From positions 7,836,501-7,900,500 of the forward strand of contig NZ_CP011509.1 in NCBI RefSeq assembly GCF_001027285.1: 64,000 nt of DNA. The letters run 5' to 3'. The translations under genes were made by a program, and so were the position numbers. This DNA is from Archangium gephyra. Lineage in GTDB: Bacteria > Myxococcota > Myxococcia > Myxococcales > Myxococcaceae. The notes below the pieces were generated by a model that was not told the origin of the DNA, searched no databases, and saw only the letters and a list, made by a program, of their open reading frames with translations. Of the stretch, positions 19,951 to 28,629 are shown one piece after another. Position 1 is the first letter of the stretch. Every line of letters begins with the position of its first letter.

Positions 19951-21015
19951 ATGCGTCCGCTTCTTCTGGCTCTCGCCGCCCTGGCGACGGCCGCCTGTGT
20001 CCGAAACGCTCCCGCTCCCGGAACCGCTGAACGCGCCGGGGGAAACAAGGCCCCGGCCCTCGAGCTCGTGGCGCAGTCGCCGCGGCAGTGGACGGGGATC
20101 GCGGTCTCCAAGGACGGCCGCATCTTCGTCAACTTCCCCCGCTGGTCCGAGGACGTCCCCCTCTCCGTGGCCGAGCTGAAGAACGGACAGGTCTCCGCCT
20201 GGCCCGACGCCATCTGGAACGAGTGGAAGCCGGGCACGTCGGAGCCGAACCACTTCGTCGCGGTGCAGAGTGTGGTGATCGATGACCAGGACCGGCTCTG
20301 GGTCGTGGACACGGGCAACCCCTGGTTCAAGGGAGTCATCGCCACGCCCCGGCTCCACCAGTTCGACCTCTCCAGTGGACGCCTGGTGCGCACCTACAGC
20401 TTCCCGCCCGAGGTGTCCTCCGGTGACAGCTACCTCAACGACGTCCGCGTCGACACGGAGCGCGAGGTGGCCTACCTCACTGACTCCCAGGCCGGGGGTC
20501 TGGTGGTGCTGGATCTGAAGAGCGGCGGCTCGCGCAAGGTGCTGAAGGATCATCCCTCCACCCACTCGGAGGTCGACCACCTGATGGTGCTGGGCCGCCG
20601 CTTCGACAGGCAGGTCCAGTCCGATGGGCTCGCCCTCACCCCGGACCGCAAGACGCTCTACTGGTCCGCGCTCACGGGCCACACGCTCTGGCGCATGCCC
20701 ACCGAGGCGCTGCTCGACAAGAGTCTCGATGACAAGGCGCTCGCCAGCCGGGTGGAGAAGGCGCACACCATCGTGGCGCCCGATGGAATCCTCTTCGATG
20801 GCAAGGGAGTCCTGTGGCTCGGTGGACTGGAGGATGGCTCCATCTACCGCTACGTGCCCGGCGGGGCCTACGAGCAGGTCATCCAGGATGCCCGCCTGCT
20901 CTGGCCGGACAGCTTCGCGGAGGGTCCCCAGGGGTGGATCTACGTCACCACCACGCAGATCCACCTGCCCCCCGCCGAGCGTGGGCCCTACGGCATCTAC
21001 CGCTACCAGCCCTGA
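19951..21015 (+). CDS. Major royal jelly/yellow-related lipoprotein
   Basis: 354 residues starting with a lipoprotein signal (LAALATAAC, Cys17). The body fits the MRJP/yellow (dopachrome-conversion-related) six-bladed propeller: WTGIAVSKDGRIFVNFPRW, VQSVVIDDQDRLWVVDTG, YLNDVRVDTEREVAYLTDS, QSDGLALTPDRKTLYWSAL, DSFAEGPQGWIYVTTTQ. The bacterial role is not established. It lies 68 bp after the tyrosine operon on the same strand, with GGAGG 8 nt before the ATG. A link to melanin-like quinone chemistry from homogentisate is tempting but is inference. Confidence 0.85.
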   Translation: MRPLLLALAALATAACVRNAPAPGTAERAGGNKAPALELVAQSPRQWTGIAVSKDGRIFVNFPRWSEDVPLSVAELKNGQVSAWPDAIWNEWKPGTSEPNHFVAVQSVVIDDQDRLWVVDTGNPWFKGVIATPRLHQFDLSSGRLVRTYSFPPEVSSGDSYLNDVRVDTEREVAYLTDSQAGGLVVLDLKSGGSRKVLKDHPSTHSEVDHLMVLGRRFDRQVQSDGLALTPDRKTLYWSALTGHTLWRMPTEALLDKSLDDKALASRVEKAHTIVAPDGILFDGKGVLWLGGLEDGSIYRYVPGGAYEQVIQDARLLWPDSFAEGPQGWIYVTTTQIHLPPAERGPYGIYRYQP

Positions 21016-21030
21016 GCCTCGCGGGCTCCG

Positions 21031-22587
21031 TCAGGCGGCTTCGCGCCGGGACTCTCCGGCGCCCGCCTTCAAGAGCCTGGGCGCGCGGGAGAACACCATC
21101 GTGCCATCGTCGACCTTGCCAAAGCGCAGCATGAACAGGTCGAGCGCGTAGTTCTGGTAGAGCCGCCACGGCTTCTTCGAGCCCTGCTTCGGCATCACGT
21201 CGAGCGCCCGCAGGACGTAGCCCGACGAGAAGTCGAGCAGCGGGAGCTCCTCGACCAGGGGGTCACGGCGCGGCATGCAGGTCGTCACGCCGTGGCGCGC
21301 CATGTGGTTGAGCAGCCGGCAGACATACTCGCTGGTGAGGTCCGCCTTCAGCGTCCACGACGCGTTGGTGTAGCCGAACGTGAAGGCGAGGTTCGGCACG
21401 TCGCTGAACATCATGCCCTTGTAGCTGAGGCTCTTCGACAGGTCGCGCCGCTCGCCGTCGATGCTGAACTCGACATCGCTCAGCAGCTGCAGCTTGAGAC
21501 CCGTGGCGGTCACGATGATGTCCGCCTCCAGCTCCTGGCCCGAGGCGAGCTGGAGGCCCTTCTCCGTGAACGTCTGGATGTGATCGGTGACGACCGAGGC
21601 GCGGCCCTGCTTGATGGCGTCGAACAGGTCGGCATCGGGGACCATGCAGACACGCTGGTCCCATGGCTTGTAGCTCGGCGTGAAGTGGGTCGCGGCCTCG
21701 TGGCCGAGTTGCTCGCGCACCAGGCCCACGAGGTACTCCTTCACCCGCTCGGGCATCTTCCGCGACAGCTTGTAGAAGAACATGCTGAGGAGCACGTTCT
21801 TCCACCGCGTGATCCCATAGGCGAGCATCGCCGGCAGGATGCGGCGCAACCCATTGGCGAGGCGGTCCTCGGCCGGACGCGAGACGACATAGGTGGGCGA
21901 GCGCTGCAGCATGGTGACGTGCGCGGCCTTCCTGGCCATCTCCGGCACGAGGGTGACGGCGGTCGCGCCACTGCCGATCACCACGACGCGCTTGTTCGCG
22001 TAGTCCAGCGTCTCCGGCCAGAACTGAGGATGGATGATCGTGCCCTGGAAGCGCGCTTCACCGGGGAACTCGGGCCGGTGACCCTCGGCGTAGTTGTAGT
22101 AGCCGCTGCACATGAGCAGGAAGTCGCAGGTGAAGCGGACGAGCTCCTTCTCGGGCCCGCGCTCGGCCTCGACCGTCCAGCGAGCGTGCTCGGAGGACCA
22201 GGAGGCCCGCTTGACGTGGTGGCGGAAGCGGATGTGCTGGTCGATCCCATACTCGCTCGCCGTCTCACGCACGTAGCGCAGGATGGACGGGCCGTCGGCG
22301 ATCGCCTTCGCGTCGGTCCACGGCCGGAACGAGTAGCCCAGCGTGTACATGTCCGAGTCCGAGCGGATGCCCGGATAGCGGAAGAGATCCCAGGTGCCGC
22401 CAATCGCCTCGCGCCCCTCGAGGAGCACGTAGGTCCTGCCGGGGCAGTTGGCCTGCACGTGATACGCCGCGCCGATACCAGACAGGCCCGCGCCGACGAT
22501 GAGCACGTCGTAGTGCTCCACCGGTGCTTCCGTCTTCGCGGCCGCGGAGCCCGAGGCGTTGTCGGCGATTGCCGGCCGGTCAGTCAT
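21031..22587 (-). CDS. Flavin monooxygenase of Baeyer-Villiger type
   Basis: 518 residues with two Rossmann sites (VGAGLSGIGAA near 31, VIGSGATAVTLVPEM in the middle). The Baeyer-Villiger fingerprint FxGxxxHxxxWP is seen as FQGTIIHPQFWP at 180-191. GGTWDLFRYPGIRSDSDMY is typical of EthA-like enzymes. The predicted reaction is NADPH- and O2-dependent conversion of a ketone to an ester, or a related S/N-oxygenation; the substrate is unknown. It is divergent from a TetR regulator, with two matching palindromes between them. Confidence 0.9.
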   Translation of the reverse strand: MTDRPAIADNASGSAAAKTEAPVEHYDVLIVGAGLSGIGAAYHVQANCPGRTYVLLEGREAIGGTWDLFRYPGIRSDSDMYTLGYSFRPWTDAKAIADGPSILRYVRETASEYGIDQHIRFRHHVKRASWSSEHARWTVEAERGPEKELVRFTCDFLLMCSGYYNYAEGHRPEFPGEARFQGTIIHPQFWPETLDYANKRVVVIGSGATAVTLVPEMARKAAHVTMLQRSPTYVVSRPAEDRLANGLRRILPAMLAYGITRWKNVLLSMFFYKLSRKMPERVKEYLVGLVREQLGHEAATHFTPSYKPWDQRVCMVPDADLFDAIKQGRASVVTDHIQTFTEKGLQLASGQELEADIIVTATGLKLQLLSDVEFSIDGERRDLSKSLSYKGMMFSDVPNLAFTFGYTNASWTLKADLTSEYVCRLLNHMARHGVTTCMPRRDPLVEELPLLDFSSGYVLRALDVMPKQGSKKPWRLYQNYALDLFMLRFGKVDDGTMVFSRAPRLLKAGAGESRREAA

Positions 22588-22616
22588 GGATGCGCTCTCC
22601 CGTGCGCCGGGGGTAA

Positions 22617-22662
22617 TTGACAGCGCACATTGTCAAATTGCATCTGACAAGGGTTCATGTCA
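22617..22662. promoter_or_regulatory. Twin palindromic operator between the monooxygenase and tetR genes
   Basis: Two sites share one geometry. TTGACA-N8-TGTCAA spans 22617-22636 and TGACA-N8-TGTCA spans 22645-22662. Their centres are about 27 bp apart. Both contain TTGACA in one orientation or the other, so each overlaps a possible -35 box of the gene it faces. This is a good candidate for autoregulation and divergent control by the adjacent TetR protein. Confidence 0.75.
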
Positions 22663-22673
22663 ATAGGACTCCC

Positions 22674-23294
22674 ATGCCCTCCTCTCCCGTGGCCAACCGG
22701 CGTTATCGCGGCTCCTCAGCGGAAGAGCGTCGAGCCCAGAGACGTGAGCAGTTCCTCAAGGCGGCCATCCAGGTCTATGGCGAACAGGGCTATCGCAGCG
22801 CGACGGTGAAGGCCGTCTGCGAGGCGGCCGGGCTGACCGAGCGCTACTTCTACGAGTCGTTCTCCAACAGCGAGGAGCTGCTCGTCGCCTCGTTCCGGGC
22901 GGTGATGCAGTTCCTCTTCGGCGAGCTGGAGAAGGCCATCGCGGGGACCTCGGGGGGCGCCGTCGAGCGGGCGCGTGCGATGCTCACCGCGTACTACGAG
23001 GCGCTCCAGGGCCATCCCCAGTCGGCGCGCGTGTTCCTGGTGGAGATCTCGGGAGTCAGCCCCGCGGTCGATCAGGCGCTCGAGGCGTCGCTCCGTGAAT
23101 TCGGAGACCTGATCGCACGGACGCTCGACCCTCGGGGGAAAGGCGGCACGGCGAGCGAATCGCTGCTGCGCGCGGGCGTGGTCGGCGGCGTCATCCACAT
23201 CGCCTTGAGCTGGGTCGCGAGCGGCTACTCGCAACCCATCCACGAGGTGGTCGGCGCCGCCCTGCGCCTGTGCCTGGTGCTCAAGGAACGTTGA
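22674..23294 (+). CDS. TetR-family transcriptional regulator
   Basis: 206 residues. The N-terminal DNA-binding region reads QFLKAAIQVYGEQGYRSATVKAVCEAAGLTERYFYESFSNSEEL, the TetR helix-turn-helix, at about 20-66. The rest is a helical ligand-binding domain. It is divergent from the Baeyer-Villiger monooxygenase gene, a common arrangement in which the regulator represses the enzyme until substrate appears. ATG 22674 is chosen because the twin operator lies just upstream. Confidence 0.93.
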   Translation: MPSSPVANRRYRGSSAEERRAQRREQFLKAAIQVYGEQGYRSATVKAVCEAAGLTERYFYESFSNSEELLVASFRAVMQFLFGELEKAIAGTSGGAVERARAMLTAYYEALQGHPQSARVFLVEISGVSPAVDQALEASLREFGDLIARTLDPRGKGGTASESLLRAGVVGGVIHIALSWVASGYSQPIHEVVGAALRLCLVLKER

Positions 23295-23370
23295 GCCGGG
23301 GCGCGCTGGCCGCTACGGTCCTCCGCCACGTCGTTAGCTTGTCTTGAACGCGTCACGCAGAGGAGAAGCC

Positions 23371-23784
23371 ATGGGATTCCTGAAGCCCCACGCCGAACGC
23401 ATCTATGCCCTGCTCCGAATCATGAGCGGATTCATGTTCATGCTGCACGGGATGCAGAAGCTCTTCGGCTTGTTCGGCGGTGTGCCTCCCGGGGCGCCCG
23501 CCTTCATCATCTACGTCGCCGGAGGCATCGAGTTCGTGGGCGGCGCGCTCATCTTGCTCGGGCTGTTCGCCGGCCCCGCGGCCTTCCTCTCGAGCGGCAC
23601 CATGGCGGTCGCCTACTTCATGGGGCACGCGATTCCCCAGGGCCACCTCCTCCCCATCGTGAACCAGGGCGAGCTCGCCGCGCTCTACTGCTTCGTCTTC
23701 TTCTACATCTCCGCGCACGGCTCGGGCATCTGGAGTGTCGACGCCGCGCGCCGAGGTGCGAAGAGCCAGGCCGTCTCTGGCTGA
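23371..23784 (+). CDS. DoxX-family membrane protein
   Basis: 137 residues with four hydrophobic segments. The first reads LLRIMSGFMFMLHGMQKLFGLFGG, followed by a PAFIIYVAGGIEFVGGALILLGL helix. The HGxQKLFG block and GGxxExxGG pattern are typical of DoxX proteins, inner-membrane proteins often tied to redox or sulfur metabolism. AGGAGA lies 5 nt before the ATG. Confidence 0.9.
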   Translation: MGFLKPHAERIYALLRIMSGFMFMLHGMQKLFGLFGGVPPGAPAFIIYVAGGIEFVGGALILLGLFAGPAAFLSSGTMAVAYFMGHAIPQGHLLPIVNQGELAALYCFVFFYISAHGSGIWSVDAARRGAKSQAVSG

Positions 23785-23905
23785 TCACCCTGCCGGTGGG
23801 AGACCGGACTGTCTGGCCTGGGCGGCTCGCCGTTGAACGAGGAGCGAGCCCCCCTGCCCTGAACCTTGACAGCGCGCCTCCAATGGACGAAACACGCTCC
23901 GGAAT

Positions 23906-23920
23906 TGAGAATGGTTGTCA
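23906..23920. promoter_or_regulatory. Fur-like box before the CxxCH protein gene
   Basis: TGAGAATGGTTGTCA matches the 7-1-7 Fur consensus (TGATAAT-n-ATTATCA) at 11 of 14 positions by eye. It lies in an unusually AT-rich stretch for this genome, 34 bp before the ATG of the next gene. A second TTTTCA half-site follows. Confidence 0.4.
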
Positions 23921-23953
23921 TTTTCAAATTCATTCCTCTTTCCAGGAACTCCC

Positions 23954-24607
23954 ATGCGTTTCGTCTTCCATTCCGCGGGCATGGCCGTCGTCTGCCTGCT
24001 GTCGACACCAGCCCTCGCCACCAGCACGGGCATCACGGGCCAGTCCGGCAAGGCCGGGCCGACCTGCAACCTCTGCCACACGGGCGCCACGCCGCCGACA
24101 GTCGAGTTCACGGGCCCCTCGGCGCTCGCGCCGGGCGCCACCGGCCAGTACAGCTTCATCATCCGGGGAGGGGCCGCGAAGACGGGGGGCGTGGACCTCG
24201 CGGTGAGCCACTCGGATGCCCTCCTGCAACCGGGCCCGGGGACGAAGAAGCTGGACACGGAGCTCTCCCACTCCGAGCCCAGGGCCTTCGCGGGCAATGA
24301 GCTCCGCTTCGACTTCTCCCTCGTGGCCCCCGCCAGGGACGTCACCCTCACGCTCTTCGGCGCTGGCAACTCGGCCGATGGGGACCTGGGCAGCGGTGGC
24401 GACCGCGCCGCGTCCACGAGGTGGCAGGTGGTCGTGGGCAACGGCACGCCCGACGCGGGCACGCCCGATGCGGGCACTCCCGACGCGGGCACGGGTGAAG
24501 AGCCGGACGACCCGCCCCGTGGAGGCTGCTCCACGACGGGGAGCACGTCCGTGTGGGCCCTCGCGCTGGCCGGAGCCTTCTGGCTTCCGCGCCGCCGTCA
24601 GGGCTGA
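23954..24607 (+). CDS. Secreted CxxCH protein with MYXO-CTERM-like sorting tail
   Basis: 217 residues with a signal peptide ending in PALA (about residue 22), and then CNLCH at 38-42, a single c-type haem-like motif. A beta-rich middle domain (about 45-165) is followed by three tandem TPDAG linkers. The C-terminus reads GGCSTTGSTSVWALALAGAFWLPRRRQG, that is Gly-Cys, a hydrophobic helix and an Arg cluster. That tail is the MYXO-CTERM layout for cell-surface anchoring in myxobacteria. The N-terminal CHTG region with a following domain resembles choice-of-anchor/reelin-like proteins I recall from this group. Haem attachment is not proven. Confidence 0.8.
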   Translation: MRFVFHSAGMAVVCLLSTPALATSTGITGQSGKAGPTCNLCHTGATPPTVEFTGPSALAPGATGQYSFIIRGGAAKTGGVDLAVSHSDALLQPGPGTKKLDTELSHSEPRAFAGNELRFDFSLVAPARDVTLTLFGAGNSADGDLGSGGDRAASTRWQVVVGNGTPDAGTPDAGTPDAGTGEEPDDPPRGGCSTTGSTSVWALALAGAFWLPRRRQG

Positions 24608-24621
24608 TGGAGCCAGGCCCG

Positions 24622-24653
24622 CCGGAGCACCCCGCCTTCGCCGGGTGCTCCGG
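24622..24653 (+). terminator. Strong hairpin after the MYXO-CTERM gene
   Basis: CCGGAGCACCC and GGGTGCTCCGG form a perfect 11-bp stem with a 10-nt loop, 14 bp after the stop codon. There is no T-run, so it is at best a weak or factor-dependent terminator. Confidence 0.45.
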
Positions 24654-24747
24654 GTGCGGTCATCACGGGAGCACGCTCAGGCTGTCGCCGCGCGCAGCGA
24701 CACGGCGCGCCGGGTGAACATCCTGGCCGTGGACGAAAGGAGGCCGT

Positions 24748-25653
24748 TCAACCCCGGGTGGCAGGAGGTTGGGCGTCCACCATGTCGAGGAAGGCCCTGA
24801 ACACGGGCGACGCCTGCTCGCGGCTGGGGAAGTAGAGGAAGAAGCCGGGCACCCAGGCCGCGTACTTCTCCAGGACGATTCGCAAGGTGCCGTGCTGGAG
24901 CTGGGAGAGGACACCCGGCTCGGGCTCGTACGCGAGCCCCATGCCGGCCTCCGCCATGGCCACCCGGGCCCGGCAGTCGTTGCACCTCAGCACCGGGACG
25001 ACAGGAAGCCGCCACGAGCGTTTCCCGGACTCCAGGTGCCAGCGGGAGACCGCGCCCGTCGACTCCTCGCGCATGCCCAGGCAGGCGTGGAGGAGGAGAT
25101 CTTCCGGAGTCCTGGGCTCGCCGCGCCGGGAGAGGTACTCGGGCGAGCCCACCACCAGGAAGCGGAAGCGGTCTCCCAGGCGGACCCGCGCCATGTCCTG
25201 GGGAATGGCATCCATCCGCACGCCCCCGTCGAAGCCCTCGCGCACGAGGTCCACGCGCCGGGTGTCTACCTGGAGTTCCAGCGACACCTTCGGGTACGCC
25301 GCGAGGAAGCGGGACACGACGGGGGCGAGGGCCTGCTCCATCGCCAGCGCGGGCACCGCGAGCCGCACCGTGCCCGCCACCTCATCGCCCGGCGCGTCCA
25401 GCCCGCGCAAGCCGTCGAGTGCCTGCTCCAGGGCCGCCCCACTCCGCTCCAGCAACCGCTGCCCCGCCTCGGTGGGGGCGACACTGCGGGTGGTGCGGTA
25501 CAGCAGCGTCACGCCCAGCCGGGACTCCAGATTCCGGACCGACTGGCTCACCGCCGCCACGGAGACACCCAGCTCCCGGGCCGCCGCCGAGAAGCCTCGC
25601 CGCCGCGCCACCATGACGAAGGCATGCAGCCCGTTCAGCGGAGTGAAGGACAT
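24748..25653 (-). CDS. LysR-family transcriptional regulator
   Basis: 301 residues. The N-terminal helix-turn-helix reads FSAAARELGVSVAAVSQSVRNLESRLGVTLLYRTTRS and the rest is a LysR substrate-binding domain (FLVVGSPEYLSRRGEPRTPEDLL, PVLRCNDCRARVAMAEAGMGLAYEPE). It lies 71 bp downstream of the hydrolase gene on the same strand and is clearly paralogous to the LysR gene at 27567-28478 (shared VPGFFLY[FY]PSR near the C-terminus). The inducer is unknown. Confidence 0.93.
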   Translation of the reverse strand: MSFTPLNGLHAFVMVARRRGFSAAARELGVSVAAVSQSVRNLESRLGVTLLYRTTRSVAPTEAGQRLLERSGAALEQALDGLRGLDAPGDEVAGTVRLAVPALAMEQALAPVVSRFLAAYPKVSLELQVDTRRVDLVREGFDGGVRMDAIPQDMARVRLGDRFRFLVVGSPEYLSRRGEPRTPEDLLLHACLGMREESTGAVSRWHLESGKRSWRLPVVPVLRCNDCRARVAMAEAGMGLAYEPEPGVLSQLQHGTLRIVLEKYAAWVPGFFLYFPSREQASPVFRAFLDMVDAQPPATRG

Positions 25654-25724
25654 GGTCCGGTTCTCCTTCGGAGTCCCTGGCGTACGGGGGCCGCCGCACG
25701 GGACGGCCCCCGGGATGCCGCGCT

Positions 25725-26381
25725 TCAGCGATTGTGCGGCGTGTTGAGCAGCTGCTGCTCCCACGTGAAGCTGGTGCCGACGTTGCCCATGTGGTCCATC
25801 AGCAGCTTCGCCAGGCCGGGCACGGTGGCCTCGCGGGCCCAGTCCCGCTGGAGCTCCGAGGTGAAGACCGTCCAGGTGATGGGCACGGCGCCAGCCTGGA
25901 CCATGCGCTGGATGGCCACCTCGTGCGCCTCGAGGGAGACGCCGCCCGAGGCGTCGGTGACGATGTAGACCTCGTAGCCGTCGCCGAGCGCGTGGATGGC
26001 CGGCATCGCCAGGCAGATCTCCGTCCACAGCGCGGCCATGACGATCTTCTTCCGGCCCGTCTTCTTCACCCAGTCGATGACGCGGGGATCCTCCCAGGTG
26101 TTGATGAAGGTGCGGTTGATGGGCTTCTGCTCCGGGAAGACGTCCTGGAGCTGCTTGAGGAGGAAGCCGCCGCGCTCCTCGACCACCGTGGTCAACAGCG
26201 TCGGCACGTTGAACAGCTTCGCGCCACGGGCCAGGCCCACGACGTTGTTGATGATGGTCTGGGAGTCGTGGCTGCGCAGGCCGGCGAACTGGAAGGGCTG
26301 ATGGTCGATGAGGATCAGCGCGCAGTTGTCGGGCGAGAGCAGTGCGTCGATACCGGCCTTCGGGTTACGGGGGGCGTTCAT
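25725..26381 (-). CDS. Isochorismatase-fold cysteine hydrolase (YcaC-like)
   Basis: 218 residues of the cysteine hydrolase fold. Asp26 is in LILIDHQPFQF and the nucleophile Cys123 is in ALWTEICLAMPAIHAL. The block HEVAIQRMVQAGAVPITW is typical of YcaC-like members. The usual catalytic Lys position seems to be in the INRTFINTWED region, where an Arg rather than a Lys is visible, so the exact triad is uncertain. Substrates of this branch are mostly unknown. The gene is divergent from a LysR regulator, with a LysR-type box between. Confidence 0.85.
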   Translation of the reverse strand: MNAPRNPKAGIDALLSPDNCALILIDHQPFQFAGLRSHDSQTIINNVVGLARGAKLFNVPTLLTTVVEERGGFLLKQLQDVFPEQKPINRTFINTWEDPRVIDWVKKTGRKKIVMAALWTEICLAMPAIHALGDGYEVYIVTDASGGVSLEAHEVAIQRMVQAGAVPITWTVFTSELQRDWAREATVPGLAKLLMDHMGNVGTSFTWEQQLLNTPHNR

Positions 26382-26547
26382 GGTGGCTCTCCAAGGACAG
26401 CAGGGTTGGGTCTTCGCGGAGGCCGCGGCCCGCGCCAACGGGCGGACATGCGGCTCTGCGTTTCGGCGTCAGCACCGCGCCGGGTTGCTGATGGAGAGAC
26501 AATGCCCGCGGGCCGCTCACCGCAGTAGCGGGCAGCTCGCTGAATCA

Positions 26548-26568
26548 CTTTAAACATGATCTTCAAAG
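26548..26568. promoter_or_regulatory. LysR-type binding site between hydrolase and lysR genes
   Basis: CTTTAAACATGATCTTCAAAG is an imperfect 21-bp palindrome with a T-N11-A core in an AT-rich patch. It lies 31 bp before the LysR start and 167 bp before the divergent hydrolase start, the usual place for autoregulation by LysR proteins. Confidence 0.5.
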
Positions 26569-26598
26569 CGAAGCCGGTGGCCTTTAAGGTCCCCCTCC

Positions 26599-27522
26599 AT
26601 GGAGACGCTCGTCACCCTGGAATCGTTCATCCGCAGCGCCCAGTCCTCCAGCTTTTCCGCCGCCGCTCGTACGCTGGGGCTGACGCCCGCGGCCGTCAGC
26701 CAGAATGTCGCCCGGTTGGAGACGAACCTGGGCGTGCGCCTGTTCCAGCGCAGCACGCGGGGGCTGACGCTGACGGAGCCGGGACAGCGCCTGCTGCGCG
26801 AGGCCAGCAGCGGACTGGATGTGCTTCAGACAGCCATCGCCAACGTGGCGATGACGGCGGGACAGCCGGCGGGGATGCTGAAGGTGAGCATGTCTCCCGC
26901 CTTCGGACAGAACTTCGTGCTGCCGCTGCTGGGGGACTTCTTCACGCGCTATCCCGGCATCGTCCCGGACTGGCACTTCGACAACCGGCCGGTGGACATC
27001 ATCAACGAGGGCTTCGACGCGGCGATCGGTGGCGGCTTCGAGCTGCCCACGGGATTGGCCGCGCGGGAGCTGGCCCGGGCACACATCATCGCGGTGGCCG
27101 CGCCCTCCTATGTGGCGAAGATCAAGCCGCCCCGGAAGCCCGCGGACCTCAAGGACTTCGACGGCATCCTGATGCGCTCACCGCATAACGGACGCATCCG
27201 TACCTGGCCGTTGCGCAACCGCGCGGGCGAGCAGGTCGCCGTCGAGATGCGTCCGCGCATGCTCCTCAATGACCCGGAGGCGTGCACGAACTGCGCGGTG
27301 ATGGGGCTGGGCATCACCTTCACCGCGACGCTGAACGCGCTGCCGCACCTGCAAGCGGGAAGGCTGGTGCGGCTGCTGCCGGACTGGTACGCCGACATCG
27401 GGCCGATCTCGATCTACTACGCGGGGCACAAGCAGCTACCGGCGAAGACGCGCGTGTTCGTGGACTTCATCATCGACTCGTTCAAACGCCAGGGCCTGGC
27501 AAAGCAGCTCTCCGCGTCCTGA
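26599..27522 (+). CDS. LysR-family transcriptional regulator
   Basis: 307 residues. Helix-turn-helix at about 18-60: FSAAARTLGLTPAAVSQNVARLETNLGVRLFQRSTRGLTLT. The effector domain continues with GFDAAIGGGFELPTGLAAREL and ends near LPAKTRVFVDFIIDSF. It is divergent from the isochorismatase-fold hydrolase gene and probably controls it and itself. It is more distant from the two other LysR proteins nearby than they are from each other. Confidence 0.93.
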   Translation: METLVTLESFIRSAQSSSFSAAARTLGLTPAAVSQNVARLETNLGVRLFQRSTRGLTLTEPGQRLLREASSGLDVLQTAIANVAMTAGQPAGMLKVSMSPAFGQNFVLPLLGDFFTRYPGIVPDWHFDNRPVDIINEGFDAAIGGGFELPTGLAARELARAHIIAVAAPSYVAKIKPPRKPADLKDFDGILMRSPHNGRIRTWPLRNRAGEQVAVEMRPRMLLNDPEACTNCAVMGLGITFTATLNALPHLQAGRLVRLLPDWYADIGPISIYYAGHKQLPAKTRVFVDFIIDSFKRQGLAKQLSAS

Positions 27523-27566
27523 GGGGGAGGCGCACACCGCCTGGGAGGCCAGCTTCCTGGCCATGC

Positions 27567-28478
27567 TCACTTCACACCGCGCGCACCGAGCAGTTCCTTG
27601 GCAGTCTCGACGAAGAGCCGGAGCGGCCCGGAGCGCTGCGCACGGCTCGGGTAGTAGAGGAAGAAGCCGGGGACCTCGGGCGCGTAGGCCTCGAGCACCC
27701 GCACGAGCCGCCCGCTCTTCAGCTGCTCCTGCACCGCCGGCTCGAAGGTGTACGCAAGGCCCAAGCCCTCCTCCGCCAGGGATGCCGTCACCGCGTTGTC
27801 GTTGGTGACCACGCCTCCGCGCACCGGCACGCGCCAGTTCCTGCGGCCGCGCTCCAACTCCCACGCGTAAAGCGCTCCGGTCGTCTGCGAGCGGAAGGTG
27901 ATGCACTCGTGGCGCAGCAGGTCCTCGGGGCGCTGGGGCGTCCCGTGGCGTGCGAGATAGCTGGGGGCTCCCACGACCACGAACCGGAACGCGTCGGTGA
28001 GCCGCACCTGCACCATATCGCGCTCGATGGCCTCGCTCAGCCGCACGCCCGCGTCGTAGCCCTCCGCCACGATATCCACGAAGCGCTCCTCGATGACGAC
28101 CTCCACCCCCACCCGCGGGTGGCGCGTGCGGAAGGTGGGGAGGACCGGGGTGATGAGGAAGGGCACCGCCATTCGCGGCACCGTCAGCCGCAGCCGGCCC
28201 ACCACCTCCCCTGGCTTCGCGGACACCTCGCCGAGGGCGGCAAGCACCTGGCCCAGTCCCGGGCCCGTGCCCTCGACCAGGCGCCGCCCGGCATCCGTCA
28301 GCGCCACGCTGCGCGTTGTGCGGGTGAGCAACACCACGCCCAGCTGCTCCTCGAGGTGGCGCACGGACTGACTCACCGCGGCTGTGGAGACGCCGAGTTC
28401 GCGCGCCGCGCCGCTGAAGCTGCGCAGGCGGGCCACGACGAGGAACACCTGAAGATGGAGGAGAGGAGCCGTCTTCAT
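27567..28478 (-). CDS. LysR-family transcriptional regulator
   Basis: 303 residues. Helix-turn-helix: FSGAARELGVSTAAVSQSVRHLEEQLGVVLLTRTTRS; effector domain with GYDAGVRLSEAIERDMVQVRL and VPGFFLYYPSRAQR. ATG 28478 (MKTAPLLHLQVF) is the usual LysR start; upstream in-frame codons would add an unusual extension. It is divergent from the secreted cupin gene. A degraded fragment closely matching its DNA-binding region lies 1.8 kb away at 30265-30363. Confidence 0.93.
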   Translation of the reverse strand: MKTAPLLHLQVFLVVARLRSFSGAARELGVSTAAVSQSVRHLEEQLGVVLLTRTTRSVALTDAGRRLVEGTGPGLGQVLAALGEVSAKPGEVVGRLRLTVPRMAVPFLITPVLPTFRTRHPRVGVEVVIEERFVDIVAEGYDAGVRLSEAIERDMVQVRLTDAFRFVVVGAPSYLARHGTPQRPEDLLRHECITFRSQTTGALYAWELERGRRNWRVPVRGGVVTNDNAVTASLAEEGLGLAYTFEPAVQEQLKSGRLVRVLEAYAPEVPGFFLYYPSRAQRSGPLRLFVETAKELLGARGVK

Positions 28479-28629
28479 CGCGAGTGTCCCTCCGTCGAGC
28501 AGACGACGGACCATTGTCAACCAGGGCTTCAAAGCCCATTTGCCTTCGGGCGCCTAGTCCTCAGCGGGGCCGGGGCGTATCTGAACAGGTGTCGTTCCAA
28601 GACACACTCCGCGGTCACTGAATTCGAGA

